In this document: piece after piece, positions 1 to 8,108 of the stretch
How the letters are laid out: each line of letters begins with the position of its first letter
Position numbering within the stretch: the first letter of the stretch is position 1
Assembly (NCBI RefSeq): GCF_016598475.1
Contig: NZ_JAEMUX010000054.1
Location: forward strand, 1-59,477
Direction: 5' to 3'
DNA: 59,477 nucleotides
Origin: Streptomyces adelaidensis
GTDB taxonomy: Bacteria; Actinomycetota; Actinomycetes; Streptomycetales; Streptomycetaceae
Translations under genes and position numbers: made by a program
The notes under the pieces: model-generated
Databases searched by the model: none
Seen by the model: only the letters and a program-made list of their open reading frames with translations
Told to the model about the DNA's origin: nothing

Positions 1-390
1 GGGCGGCGGCACGGCAGACCGCACCGCCTGCCGCGCAACGGGCTCCGGCACCGGCCGTACGGGCCGGTCATCCCCGGCGGTCTCCCCTGGGGGACCCGCC
101 GGTTCCGCAGGCCCCGCGGACCCTGCCGTTTCCGAAGGTTCCGACGGCACCGACCGCACCAGCCGCAGCGTCGGCTCCGCCCGCCGGGCAGGCGCTCCAG
201 GCGCCCCCGCCACACCGGACGTACCGGACGCACCCACCGCCGGACCAGCCGCTCCACCCGCACCAGCACCCGCACCAGCACCGGCCCCGGCACCAGCCCC
301 GGGTCCATGACTCCCCCCGTCGGCGGAGCCAACCCCCTCCTGCCCCAGCTCGCGCAGCACATCCCGCTGCCAGTCCCCTGCCTGCGTCAT
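1..390 (-). CDS. N-terminal part of a low-complexity protein of the type VII locus (runs off the window)
   Basis: An open frame starts at the ATG at 388-390 and stays open to base 1, giving 130 codons with no stop. It begins with a DWQRDVLRELG segment, followed by a Gly/Ala repeat (about residues 31-45) and a long Ala/Pro/Gly-rich stretch. It starts 16 bases after the eccD stop, so it is probably in the same transcript. In other Streptomyces a MinD/ParA-like protein with a disordered N-terminus sits at this place. The ATPase domain would lie outside the window, so this identity is only inferred from position and the N-terminal motif. Confidence 0.6.
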   Translation of the reverse strand, partial: MTQAGDWQRDVLRELGQEGVGSADGGSHGPGAGAGAGAGAGAGAGGAAGPAVGASGTSGVAGAPGAPARRAEPTLRLVRSVPSEPSETAGSAGPAEPAGPPGETAGDDRPVRPVPEPVARQAVRSAVPPP

Positions 391-406
391 GTGCGGCCCC
401 CAGCTC

Positions 407-1798
407 CTAAGCGAAGGTGTCGAGCAGTCGTCCGTACACACCGAACACCCCGATGAGCAGCGGGAGCAGGGCGATGACGCCGATCGTTTCGAGGGTGTCG
501 CCGAGGCGCCGGAGCCGTACGCGTACGTGCTCGGCGGGCTGTACCGCGAGCACCAGCAGCGGCAGGACGGCGAGCAGGACGAGGACGGCGAGCGGACCGG
601 CGGCCTCGCCGGAGTGCTCCAGCCAGACCGAGACCAGCCGTACGGCGAGCGTCGCGGCCGCGCCGAGCAGCACCACGACCTCGGCGACCAGCGGGAAGGC
701 CCGCGCGCGCAGGGCGAGGACGACCATGGTGACCACGGCCAGCAGGACCGTCCACTGGGTGGGCGCGCGCAGGGCGAACACCCCGGCCGTGGCGGCCGAG
801 ACGGCCGTCGTGACCGTGGCGAGGACGAGCCCCCGGTGGGTGGCGGCGAGGGCCGCCGAGACCTGGTGGCGGCTCACCGAGGTACCGCCGGAGCGCCGGT
901 CGTCGAGGCCGGAGAGGCCCGACGCCATCAGCGCCAGCCGGGGCAGCAACCCGAGGACGATCACGGAGACCACCGCGAGCACGGCCCCCACCTCGGCCTG
1001 CTCGCCCACCGTCGACGACAGCCCGCCCGACACGAACGCGGCGACCGCCAGCCAGCACACCACGGCCCCGGCCAGCGCCCCGGCCCCGACCAGCCCACCG
1101 CGCCCGAGCGGGGTGAACAGGCCGAGCAGTACGAGGGTGACGATCCCGGCGGCGGCCATGGCCGCGACCTGCGGCGTACCGGTCCAACTCCGCGCCGCGG
1201 CCAGCGCCGAGGCGCCGAGCAGCCCCAGCGCACCGGCCGTCGTGATGAGCGTCGTCGCCAGCCCGCGCTTCCCGGCCCGCCCCAGCAGCGCGCCCGCGAG
1301 GGCGGCCACGACGGCGACGCCGAGCAGCGCCCCGGCGACGGTTCCGGGCTCGTACGCGGCGCGCGCGAACGACCCGGCGGCCAGGGCCCAGCCCACCGTG
1401 GCGATCCCGGCGGTGGCCCGGCGCGTGGCCGGCCGCCAGCGCCAGCCACGGGCGTCGAGGTCCTCGGCCGCCTCGTCCGTGACGTCGTGCACGACGGGTG
1501 CCGACGGCGCGTCCTCGGCCCGTACGAGCCGCAGTACGGCGCCGTCGGGGATAGCGGCGGACTCCAGCGTGCTGTCGTGGGCCAGCGCGGAACCGTCCGC
1601 GGTGACCAGATGCCGCAGCTCGGGCTGCCCGCCGACCCGGTCGTCGAGCAGCCGCATGACCTCGGGCAGCAGCAGTCCGACCGGCTCGCGCGACGGCAGC
1701 ACGAGATCCACGCGCCGCCGCTCGCCCACCAGCGTGACCCGGCTGAGCGCCGTACGCACACCGTCCGTGGCTTGTCCCAAGGCCCCCGTAGACATCAC
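407..1798 (-). CDS. eccD: EccD-like type VII secretion integral membrane protein
   Basis: About 463 residues. Residues 1 to about 95 form a ubiquitin-like YukD domain (RVTLVGERRRVDLVLP at the start, DGAVLRL near its end). The remainder is a series of about eleven hydrophobic segments, ending GVFGVYGRLLDTFA. This is the architecture and length of EccD, the multi-spanning channel subunit of actinobacterial ESX systems. Start choice is open between the GTG at 1798 and the ATG at 1795. It follows the one-TM protein gene after 13 bases and precedes the low-complexity gene after 16 bases, so it is part of one minus-strand operon with the two WXG100 genes. Confidence 0.9.
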   Translation of the reverse strand: MMSTGALGQATDGVRTALSRVTLVGERRRVDLVLPSREPVGLLLPEVMRLLDDRVGGQPELRHLVTADGSALAHDSTLESAAIPDGAVLRLVRAEDAPSAPVVHDVTDEAAEDLDARGWRWRPATRRATAGIATVGWALAAGSFARAAYEPGTVAGALLGVAVVAALAGALLGRAGKRGLATTLITTAGALGLLGASALAAARSWTGTPQVAAMAAAGIVTLVLLGLFTPLGRGGLVGAGALAGAVVCWLAVAAFVSGGLSSTVGEQAEVGAVLAVVSVIVLGLLPRLALMASGLSGLDDRRSGGTSVSRHQVSAALAATHRGLVLATVTTAVSAATAGVFALRAPTQWTVLLAVVTMVVLALRARAFPLVAEVVVLLGAAATLAVRLVSVWLEHSGEAAGPLAVLVLLAVLPLLVLAVQPAEHVRVRLRRLGDTLETIGVIALLPLLIGVFGVYGRLLDTFA

Positions 1799-1811
1799 GC
1801 GATCGAACCTA

Positions 1812-2141
1812 TCATCGGCTAGAAGTGCTGGTCGGAGCCGTGGAAACGGCCGGGGAAGGCGTGCCGGAGGGAGTCACCGAGGGCGTGGCGGAAGGAGTAC
1901 CTGACGGCTGTACCGAACTCCCGTACGGGCTCTTGCCGATGATGCGGTTCGACACGAAGGACCACCCCACACATCCCGCGCACAGCACCGCCGCGATGAC
2001 GATGCCGACGAACACCTTCCCGACCCGCTCGTCCGCCGAGCGGCGCTGCCGCTGCGCCCCGAACAGCAGGGCGTCCCGCAGCCGTCGGCGCCGCACCGAC
2101 ACCGACTCCAGCAACTGGCTGTCGTAATCCTGCGCTGCCAC
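1812..2141 (-). CDS. Small single-pass membrane protein of the ESX locus
   Basis: 109 residues: a basic N-terminal cytoplasmic part (RRRRLRDALLFGAQRQRR), one transmembrane segment near residues 43-62 (VFVGIVIAAVLCAGCVGW) and a Ser/Thr/Pro-rich tail of about 40 residues. A small protein of this build is commonly found between the WXG100 genes and eccD in Streptomyces. No catalytic motif is visible and its role is unknown. Its stop lies 13 bases before the eccD start, which fits an operon. Confidence 0.8.
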   Translation of the reverse strand: MAAQDYDSQLLESVSVRRRRLRDALLFGAQRQRRSADERVGKVFVGIVIAAVLCAGCVGWSFVSNRIIGKSPYGSSVQPSGTPSATPSVTPSGTPSPAVSTAPTSTSSR

Positions 2142-2168
2142 GGCTACGGGACCTCGATCACTTCGGCG

Positions 2169-2480
2169 TCAGCCGATCTGGTCGACCGCCGCGCGGGCCT
2201 TGGCCAGCGTGGACTGCGCGGTGCCGTCGTTCTGTTCCAGCGTGGTGCGCACCAGGCGGATGATCTCGCGGACCTCGCCCGCGGCCTTCTTCCAGCGCTC
2301 TTCCTTGCCGTGGTAGTCGTCGGAGACGCCGTCGGCCTGGAACTCGGTCATCGCGGCCTTGACGGCGGCGTCGCGGTCGCCGAGCACCCGCTCCAACTGC
2401 CCCACGATCGTGCCGAGCGCGGTCTGCACCTCACCCGAGGCGCCGGTGTCGTACGAACGGCGGTCCTGATTCTGACCCAT
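2169..2480 (-). CDS. esxB: WXG100 family protein (ESX substrate)
   Basis: 103 residues, the usual size of a WXG100 helical-hairpin protein. It is predicted to be two long helices around a turn near residues 56-62 (DYHGKEERWKKAAGEV), with W63 close to the hairpin. Proteins of this family are secreted by type VII machinery as dimers with a second WXG100 partner, here probably the product of the gene just upstream. The symbol follows the order known in S. coelicolor (esxA upstream, esxB downstream) and is a positional call. The upstream spacer carries an octameric tandem repeat. Confidence 0.85.
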   Translation of the reverse strand: MGQNQDRRSYDTGASGEVQTALGTIVGQLERVLGDRDAAVKAAMTEFQADGVSDDYHGKEERWKKAAGEVREIIRLVRTTLEQNDGTAQSTLAKARAAVDQIG

Positions 2481-2497
2481 GGTTTCCTTCCCCCTTG

Positions 2498-2528
2498 TCC
2501 GGCTGTGCGGCTGTGCGGCTGTGCGGCT
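2498..2528 (+). repeat. Tandem repeat of ggctgtgc between the two WXG100 genes
   Basis: An 8-base unit (ctgtgcgg) is repeated about three and a half times, immediately after the esxA stop and about 20 bases before the esxB start in transcription order. It is not coding. Copy number could vary between strains and alter spacing or mRNA structure within the esx operon. Confidence 0.8.
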
Positions 2529-2860
2529 TATCGGGCGCCGAAGCGGGCCGCGTCGAAGTTGGCCAGGCCCATGTTCTGGTTGGCGTTGTCCTGGGACTCC
2601 ACGTCACCCGTGCCGAACGCGTTGTCCATGCCCGACTGACCGCCCAGGATCGCGGCGAGCGAGCCGTTGAGGTCCGCGGTGATCTCGTCCGCGCGGTTCT
2701 TGAACGAGTCGAACGCGGCCTTGCCCGAGCCGTTGAACTTGCCCTCCAAGGGCTCCGCCGCGCTGATCAGCAGCTGGATCAGAGTCCCCAGGTCGTCACC
2801 CGATCCGACCGTGCTCTTCCCGAGCTCAGCCAGAGTCGTCGACCCCATGTCGAACTTCAC
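2528..2860 (-). CDS. esxA: WXG100 family protein (ESX substrate, GSG variant)
   Basis: 110 residues from the GTG at 2858-2860, chosen because a strong ribosome site (GGGGGTGGA) lies 7 bases upstream; the longer GTG at 2890 would place that site inside the gene. The WXG turn is represented by FNGSGKAAFDSF, with G-S-G in place of W-X-G. Helical segments flank it. This is the first gene of the visible esx operon and the likely dimer partner of the following WXG100 protein. The symbol is by gene order. Confidence 0.85.
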   Translation of the reverse strand: MKFDMGSTTLAELGKSTVGSGDDLGTLIQLLISAAEPLEGKFNGSGKAAFDSFKNRADEITADLNGSLAAILGGQSGMDNAFGTGDVESQDNANQNMGLANFDAARFGAR

Positions 2861-2918
2861 GTCGTGTCCACCCCCGTGTGTCTGGGTCACCTACGTCCCG
2901 GACATGCTCTCCCACAAC

Positions 2919-2936
2919 GCGTTGCACCCGCAACGC
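2919..2936. promoter_or_regulatory. Perfect inverted repeat upstream of the esx operon
   Basis: Two 7-base arms (gcgttgc and gcaacgc) are separated by 4 bases, about 60 bases upstream of the esxA start. The position and symmetry suggest a repressor or activator site for the esx operon. No protein is assigned. The rest of the 347-base spacer 2861-3207 holds only the terminator at 3131-3161. Confidence 0.45.
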
Positions 2937-3130
2937 ACTTGCTCGCGAAGTGACATGATCGGGACACAACCCGGACAAAAAAACATCTCCGGAATCACCG
3001 GAATCACCTTCGAAAAAATCTCCGGAGCCCGTGCAACCCTTCCGCCAACTCGCGGGTCGTACTTGGCATCAGGACTTCTCGGAGGGGGATCTGGGGGGAT
3101 CGTGGGGGTTCTGATACGGAGGGGAAAGCC

Positions 3131-3161
3131 GAGGGGCCCGGTCCACTGAACCGGGCCCCTC
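3131..3161 (-). terminator. Terminator after rbsK-rbsD
   Basis: A perfect 12-bp stem (gaggggcccggt / accgggcccctc) with a 7-base loop lies 47 bases beyond the rbsD stop in the minus direction. It separates the ribose genes from the esx operon promoter region. Confidence 0.8.
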
Positions 3162-3207
3162 GAAACGTCCCGGGTACGGGGGCGCTCCTGCTGGAAGAAC
3201 ACTCCCG

Positions 3208-3597
3208 CTAGAAGAACACCCCACACCGCAGCAGCACATTCGCGTACGGCCGCGCCTCCCCGGTCCGTACGACCAGCCGCGCCCCCGCCGACAGCTCCTT
3301 CAGCTTCTCGTGGGAGACCAGCTCCAGCTCGGGGAACCGGTCCTCCAGCAGAACGGTCGCGTCGAGATTCGCCTCACGGACCTCGTGCGCGGCGGTCGCG
3401 CCCTCGACCACGATCTCGTCGAGCAGCCCGTCCAGCACCTCCGCGAAGGACGGCACCCCGGCCCGGAAGGCGAGGTCGACCACGCGCGGCCCGTCCGGTA
3501 CGGGCTTGCCCGCGTCGCACACCAGCACCCCGTGCCCGTGCCCCAACTCGGCGATGGCACCCGCGAGATGGCGGTTGAGTATCCCGGCCCGCTTCAC
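3208..3597 (-). CDS. rbsD: D-ribose pyranase RbsD
   Basis: 129 residues, the normal size. It interconverts beta-pyranose and beta-furanose ribose so that ribokinase can use it. Recognisable RbsD features are the start KRAGILNRHLAGAIAELGHG with the catalytic His, the central DAGKPVPDGPRVVDL segment, and the C-terminal ARLVVRTGEARPYANVLLRCGV. Start is the GTG at 3595-3597, which overlaps the rbsK stop (GTGA), implying translational coupling. It is the last gene of the ribose operon. Confidence 0.92.
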   Translation of the reverse strand: MKRAGILNRHLAGAIAELGHGHGVLVCDAGKPVPDGPRVVDLAFRAGVPSFAEVLDGLLDEIVVEGATAAHEVREANLDATVLLEDRFPELELVSHEKLKELSAGARLVVRTGEARPYANVLLRCGVFF

Positions 3598-4493
3598 AGC
3601 GCCGCGACCTCCTCGGCGGTCGGGAAGGACACCTGTGCCCCGGCCCTGGTGACGGCGGCGGCCCCCACCCGGGCCGCGTACGCGGCGGCCTCGGCCGGCT
3701 CCGCGCCCGCGCCCAGCCGCCACGCCAGCGCCGCGGTGAACGCGTCCCCGGCCCCCGTGGTGTCCACGGCGTCCACCTTCACGGCCGGCACCCGCGCACT
3801 GCCCTCGGCGGTCGCGACCAGCGCGCCCTGCGCGCCCAGCGTGACGACCACCGAACGCGGTCCGAGCGCCAGCAGCGCCCGCGCCCAGTCTTCCGGCGAA
3901 CCCGCCAGCTCGCCCCCGGCGATGACCTTCGCCTCGTGCTCGTTGACGATCAGCGGATCACAGGCGGCCAGCACCTCCCCGGGCAACTCCCGAGGCGGCG
4001 ACGGGTTCAGTACGAAACGGACACCCTCCGGCAACCGCCGTACGACCTCCACCACCGTCTCCAACGGGATCTCCAGCTGCGCCGAGACCACCCGCGAGGC
4101 CCGCAGCAGCGGGTCCGCCGCCCGGACGTCCTCGGGGGCCAGTTTCCCGTTGGCGCCGGGTGACACCACGATGCTGTTGTCGCCCGACGGGTCCACCGTG
4201 ATCAACGCGACCCCGGTGGGCGCCCCGCCGACCAGCACGCCCGCCGTGTCGACCCCGGCCGCTCGCTGCGAGTCGAGCAGCAGCCGCCCGTGTCCGTCGT
4301 CGCCGACCCGCGCCAGCAGCGCCGTACGCGCCCCGAGCCGGGCCGCCGCCACCGCCTGATTGGCGCCCTTGCCGCCCGGGTGCACGGCCAGATCCGAACC
4401 GAGCACGGTCTCCCCGGCCCCCGGCCGCCGCTCGACACCGATGACCAGGTCGGCGTTGGCCGATCCCACGACCAGGAGGTCGTAGTCGTACAT
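3594..4493 (-). CDS. rbsK: Ribokinase
   Basis: 299 residues of the PfkB family. It phosphorylates D-ribose to ribose 5-phosphate. Visible motifs are the N-terminal VGSANADLV, the GGKGANQAVAAARLG substrate-side motif, and the C-terminal DTTGAGDAFTAAL with the catalytic Asp and anion hole. The gene overlaps rbsD by 4 bases and lies 103 bases after the LacI-RbsB fusion gene. The kinase and pyranase are intact while the transporter genes are missing, so ribose entry must use another route or the pathway is idle here. Confidence 0.95.
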   Translation of the reverse strand: MYDYDLLVVGSANADLVIGVERRPGAGETVLGSDLAVHPGGKGANQAVAAARLGARTALLARVGDDGHGRLLLDSQRAAGVDTAGVLVGGAPTGVALITVDPSGDNSIVVSPGANGKLAPEDVRAADPLLRASRVVSAQLEIPLETVVEVVRRLPEGVRFVLNPSPPRELPGEVLAACDPLIVNEHEAKVIAGGELAGSPEDWARALLALGPRSVVVTLGAQGALVATAEGSARVPAVKVDAVDTTGAGDAFTAALAWRLGAGAEPAEAAAYAARVGAAAVTRAGAQVSFPTAEEVAAL

Positions 4494-4596
4494 GAATTCT
4501 CCCTGTGGCAGGTGGGTTGGTGGCAGGTGAGCCGGAGCTGCTCTCAGCCGTCGTTCGGCATCCGTCGATCAGTCGTCGTTCATCGCTCGTCGTCCG

Positions 4597-6390
4597 TCAG
4601 CCGCTGAACTCGGCCACGTTCTCTTTCGTGACCACCTTCACCGGCACCATCACCGACTTCTCGACCTTCTCACCGTCGGCGGCCTTGACCGCGTTGCGCA
4701 CGGCGATCCTGCCGAGTTCGGCCGGCTGCTGCGCGACCGACGCGTACAGCGTGCCCGCCTCGACGGCCTTGAGCCCGTCGGCGGTGCCGTCGAACCCGAT
4801 GACCTGGACGGACTTGCCGGCCTTGGCGCCGAGGGCCTTGATCGCGCCGAGGGCCATCTCGTCGTTCTCCGCGAAGACGCCGTCGACGTCGGGGTTGGCC
4901 TGGAGAAGGTTCGTCATGACGTCGAGGCCCTTGGTGCGGTCCCAGTCGGCGGGCTGCCTGGCGAGGACCTTGATGCCCGGGTAGGCCTTCAGGCCCTCGG
5001 TGAAGCCGGCGCCGCGCTCGCGGCTGGCGGAGGTGCCCGCCTGGCCCTGGAGGATGACGATCTCGCCCTTACCGCCCAGCTTCTCGGCGAGCGACTCGGC
5101 GGCGAGCTTGCCGCCGCTGACGTTGTCGGAGGCGACGAGCGCGGTGGTGTCCGCGCCGTTGACCGCGCGGTCAACGGCCACCAGCGGGATGTCCGCCTTG
5201 TTCACGGCCTTCGCCGCCGGGGTCACCGCGTCGGAGTCCACCGGGTTGACGATGATCGTGCCGAGTCCCTCGCTGGTGAAGTTCTGCAGCTGGTTGGCCT
5301 GCTGCGAGGCGTCGTTCTGCGCGTCGGTGACGGACAGGTCCACGCCCAGTTTCTTCGCCTCGTCCTGCGATTGCGGTGGCGTCTGTTGAGGTGGTGGCTC
5401 ACCGCACGACCGGCGTACGACGAGCCGCGCGGGAAGCGCGTCGGGCTCGGCCAGGGGCGCCCGCCCCTCGATGCGGTCGACCAGCACCCGTACGGCGGCC
5501 CGCCCCAACTCGCCCGTCGGCTGGGCGATCGCGGTGATCGGCGGATCGGTGTGCACGAACCACGGGATGTCGTCGAAGGCCGCCAGCCCGATGTCCTCGG
5601 GAACCCGCAGCCCACGCGCGCGGACGGCGTCCAGCGCGCCGAGCGCCATCAGGTTGTCGGCAGCGAAGACGACCTCGGGCGGCTCGGGCAGGTCGAGGAA
5701 CCCTTCGGTCACCCGACGCCCGCTCTCGGCCTGGAAGTCGCCCTGCCCTATGTACGCGTCCGGCAACGCCAGCCCGTGCTCGCCCAGCGCCTCCCGGAAC
5801 GCCTCGACCCGCTCCCGCCCGGTCGTGGTCGCCGCCGGCCCCGCGATGATCGCGAGCCGGCGGTGCCCGAGCCCGTACAGATGCGCGACAAGATCCCGTA
5901 CGGCGCCCCGTCCCTCCGCCCGCACCACCGGCACGTCCACACCCGGGATCCACCGGTCCACGAACACCATCGGCGTGCCCGCGCGGGCGGCGTCCAGCAT
6001 CAGCGGGGAGCCACCGTCGGTCGGCGACACGAGCAGCCCGTCGATCCGCCGGTCGAGCAGATTCCGCACATGGTGATCCTGCAACTCGGGCCGCTCATCG
6101 GCGTTCCCGATGATCACGCTGTACCCGAGCGCCCGCGCTTCCTCCTCGACGGCCCGCGCCAGCTCCGTGAAGTACGGGTTCATCACATCGCTGATCACCA
6201 GCCCGAGGGTGTGGGTCTGGTCGGTGCGCAGGGAGCGCGCGACGGCGTTCGGCCGATATCCCAGCACCGCCACGGCGGCCACCACACGCGCGCGGGCGTC
6301 CTCACTCACCGACGGATGATCGTTCAGCACCCGCGACACCGTGGCGACGGACACCCCGGCCTCGGCAGCGACATCCTTGATGCCGGCCAT
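4597..6390 (-). CDS. LacI-family ribose regulator fused in frame to ribose-binding protein RbsB
   Basis: 597 residues from the ATG at 6388-6390 (AGGAGG 10 bases upstream). Residues 1 to about 330 are a complete LacI-type regulator: helix-turn-helix KDVAAEAGVSVATVSRVLND, hinge, and effector domain ending LPARLVVRRSCG. A short linker (EPPPQQTPPQSQ) leads at about residue 343 into RbsB sequence (DEAKKLGVDLSVTDAQND), continuing to the normal RbsB end (VMVPVKVVTKENVAEFSG). The RbsB part lacks its signal peptide, lipobox and first strand, so it would stay in the cytoplasm. The usual Streptomyces order is regulator, rbsA, rbsC, rbsB, rbsK, rbsD. Here rbsA, rbsC and the 5' end of rbsB are gone, so an in-frame deletion is the simplest explanation. 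A chimeric double-sensor repressor cannot be excluded. Confidence 0.88.
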   Translation of the reverse strand: MAGIKDVAAEAGVSVATVSRVLNDHPSVSEDARARVVAAVAVLGYRPNAVARSLRTDQTHTLGLVISDVMNPYFTELARAVEEEARALGYSVIIGNADERPELQDHHVRNLLDRRIDGLLVSPTDGGSPLMLDAARAGTPMVFVDRWIPGVDVPVVRAEGRGAVRDLVAHLYGLGHRRLAIIAGPAATTTGRERVEAFREALGEHGLALPDAYIGQGDFQAESGRRVTEGFLDLPEPPEVVFAADNLMALGALDAVRARGLRVPEDIGLAAFDDIPWFVHTDPPITAIAQPTGELGRAAVRVLVDRIEGRAPLAEPDALPARLVVRRSCGEPPPQQTPPQSQDEAKKLGVDLSVTDAQNDASQQANQLQNFTSEGLGTIIVNPVDSDAVTPAAKAVNKADIPLVAVDRAVNGADTTALVASDNVSGGKLAAESLAEKLGGKGEIVILQGQAGTSASRERGAGFTEGLKAYPGIKVLARQPADWDRTKGLDVMTNLLQANPDVDGVFAENDEMALGAIKALGAKAGKSVQVIGFDGTADGLKAVEAGTLYASVAQQPAELGRIAVRNAVKAADGEKVEKSVMVPVKVVTKENVAEFSG

Positions 6391-6425
6391 CGCCGCTCCA
6401 CCTCCTCGTGGGACCAATGGAACTC

Positions 6426-6472
6426 TTGGAATCGATTACATCGACGTGTACGGAGGATTGGAATCGATTACA
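6426..6472. promoter_or_regulatory. Two LacI-type operators upstream of the fusion regulator
   Basis: The 15-mer ttggaatcgattaca occurs twice, at 6426-6440 and 6458-6472, 32 bases apart (three helical turns). Its core AATCGATT is palindromic, as expected for a LacI-family operator. The sites lie 36-82 bases upstream of the start, so the regulator probably represses its own transcript and rbsK-rbsD. The methyltransferase remnant reads into this region from the other side. Confidence 0.8.
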
Positions 6473-7395
6473 CGGAGGCGAGGCAAGGGGGTGGCAGTGG
6501 CTGAAATCGAATCGTGACCGAGGAATCGTGGCTGGGATGTGCGGTCCCACGAGCTCCAGACGCTCAGCGGGGGACATGGGTGGTTCCAGCGGAGGGCTGG
6601 TTGGTCGCCGATCCAGTAGCCGTGCGCCGTGGGAGTGACTTCCATGCGAACGGAGGTGATGTCAGGTTCGCCGGCATTCCGCCAAGCGGTGACCGCGCTT
6701 TCGATGGCGTCCCAGATGAGGACCGGCCCTCCCTGCCGGACGTTCCACTCGTCCCCGTCAACGGTGAGGGCGGCGAACGCCTCACGGCTGGTGTCGAACA
6801 GGTAGACCGTCTCCCTGCTGCCGCCGACGGCTCGTACGAGCTGGGCGGCAGGTGCTGCGAGCTGGGCCAGGAAGGCGGGCATCCAGTCGTTGAGGACATC
6901 GGGGTGGAGACTGGTCCGCCGCTCGGTGTCGGCGTAGGCGGCGCGGGCGGAGAGGTCACCGGAGAACGGGACGGCCGCTTCCGCTCGGGCGGGCTTGAAC
7001 GAGGTTCGGTCGATGATCCGGCCCTCTACGGTGCCGTCGTCCTTGACTGTGAGTTTCGCCAGGCCGGTGCCATAGGACCAGGCGCTGGGGCCCACTGTGG
7101 CGAGGATGATTCCGCCGGGCTTGGTCTGCCTGACCCAGGCGTACGGGATGCGGCGGAGGGCGCAGGTGGCGATGGTTCGGTCCTACGGGGCCCGGCGGGG
7201 GTGTCCGACGAGGCCGTCCCCGGTGACCGTCCAAGTGGAGTACCCCGCCTCCTCCAGGGCCTCGTCCGCCCGCTGCGATACGGCGGGGTCCACTTCCACG
7301 CTGGTGACGTTGTCCTCTCCCAGGCGGTGGCACATCAGGCCCGTGGAGTAGCCGGTGCCGGTTCCGATTTCCAGGACATGCCCGGCACCAGGCGC
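6436..7395 (-). pseudogene. Remnant of a PCMT-like O-methyltransferase, nonsense-interrupted and 5'-truncated
   Basis: Reading from 7395, the frame gives PGAGHVLEIGTGTGYSTGL, the SAM-binding motif I of protein-L-isoaspartate-type methyltransferases, then an acidic strand (SVEVDPA). A TAG at 7183-7185 interrupts RRAP*DRTIATC. The same frame continues without shift through PGGIILATVGPSAWSYGTGLAKL to the stop at 6436. The tail resembles the peptide-maturase methyltransferases found near graspetide or FxLD-type genes in Streptomyces. The N-terminus before motif I is missing and is replaced by XRE regulator sequence. Both defects indicate a dead gene. Confidence 0.8.
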
Positions 7396-7576
7396 GGATG
7401 TCGTCAGCGGATGGTGAGGTCTTCGCGGTCGAGATCCGAGAGACCTTGGACGGGTGCCAACCGCATGCCTGGGCGAGTTGTCTGCCGTCCAACCCGGCGT
7501 CCTTGCATATCTCCCGAAGTCGATCGGCAAGGACTTGCCGGGCCGCATGAACGCTTGAAGATCCTGATGTCGCCAT
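7379..7576 (-). pseudogene. N-terminal fragment of an XRE/DUF5753-type regulator joined to the methyltransferase remnant
   Basis: From the ATG at 7574-7576, about 65 residues match the start of a Scr1-type regulator: a helix-turn-helix DGRQLAQACGWHPSKVSRIS followed by SADDIRAWCRA. Homology then stops and the sequence becomes methyltransferase in a different frame. The crossover lies in 7374-7395, where the DNA reads sensibly in both frames, suggesting illegitimate recombination through a short shared GC-rich segment. The XRE frame continues open but meaningless beyond the junction. It lies 13 bases after the DUF6879 gene, the usual partner order. Confidence 0.75.
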
Positions 7577-7589
7577 GGTGCGGTCCCGG

Positions 7590-8108
7590 TCAGCCCGGCG
7601 TGTACTCCTCGTGCGGTGTAGCGCGCTCCCAGACTGCTTCGAATGCTGAACTGACCAGTTCCACAGTCGCCCGTTCGGTGCACCATTCCCGGTCCACCAC
7701 CTCCCCGACTCCGGAGAAGTAGGTGAACAACACCGATGACTCGTCGAACATCCACAGGTCGGTGCCGGGTAGCGCAATGTCGGCTGCCTTGCGTCGTGGC
7801 AGCCAGCGGACCGACTCACCCGCCGCGATATTGGCGAACGTGAGGTCATGCTCGAACCGGATGTAATCCGTGACCGGCTCCGACACGATTCGGGCCCGCC
7901 TCATCGCGACGCCGCGAGCCGTGGTCTCGGCCACCAGGTCGCGCCAGGGCCACCACCAGTCAGGCAGCTTCGCGAAGTCCTGGTCGTACTGATGTCCTGC
8001 GCGCCACCGGGCGAACTCCGGATCATCCGGCGTGTAGATGTCGCGCATTTCCAAGTGAACGGCGGAGTGTTGCGCTTTGGTGATTCCTTCACGTACGGGG
8101 TACTTCAC
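7590..8108 (-). CDS. DUF6879 family protein
   Basis: 172 residues, intact. The features DPEFARWRAG, LPDWWWPWRDLV, RFEHDLTFANIAAGE and VLFTYFSGVGEV are typical of the DUF6879 proteins paired with XRE regulators in Streptomyces. Their biochemical role is unknown. The GTG start at 8106-8108 overlaps the end of the frameshifted small gene upstream by 20 bases. The partner XRE gene directly downstream is truncated, so this gene is probably orphaned. Confidence 0.82.
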   Translation of the reverse strand: MKYPVREGITKAQHSAVHLEMRDIYTPDDPEFARWRAGHQYDQDFAKLPDWWWPWRDLVAETTARGVAMRRARIVSEPVTDYIRFEHDLTFANIAAGESVRWLPRRKAADIALPGTDLWMFDESSVLFTYFSGVGEVVDREWCTERATVELVSSAFEAVWERATPHEEYTPG

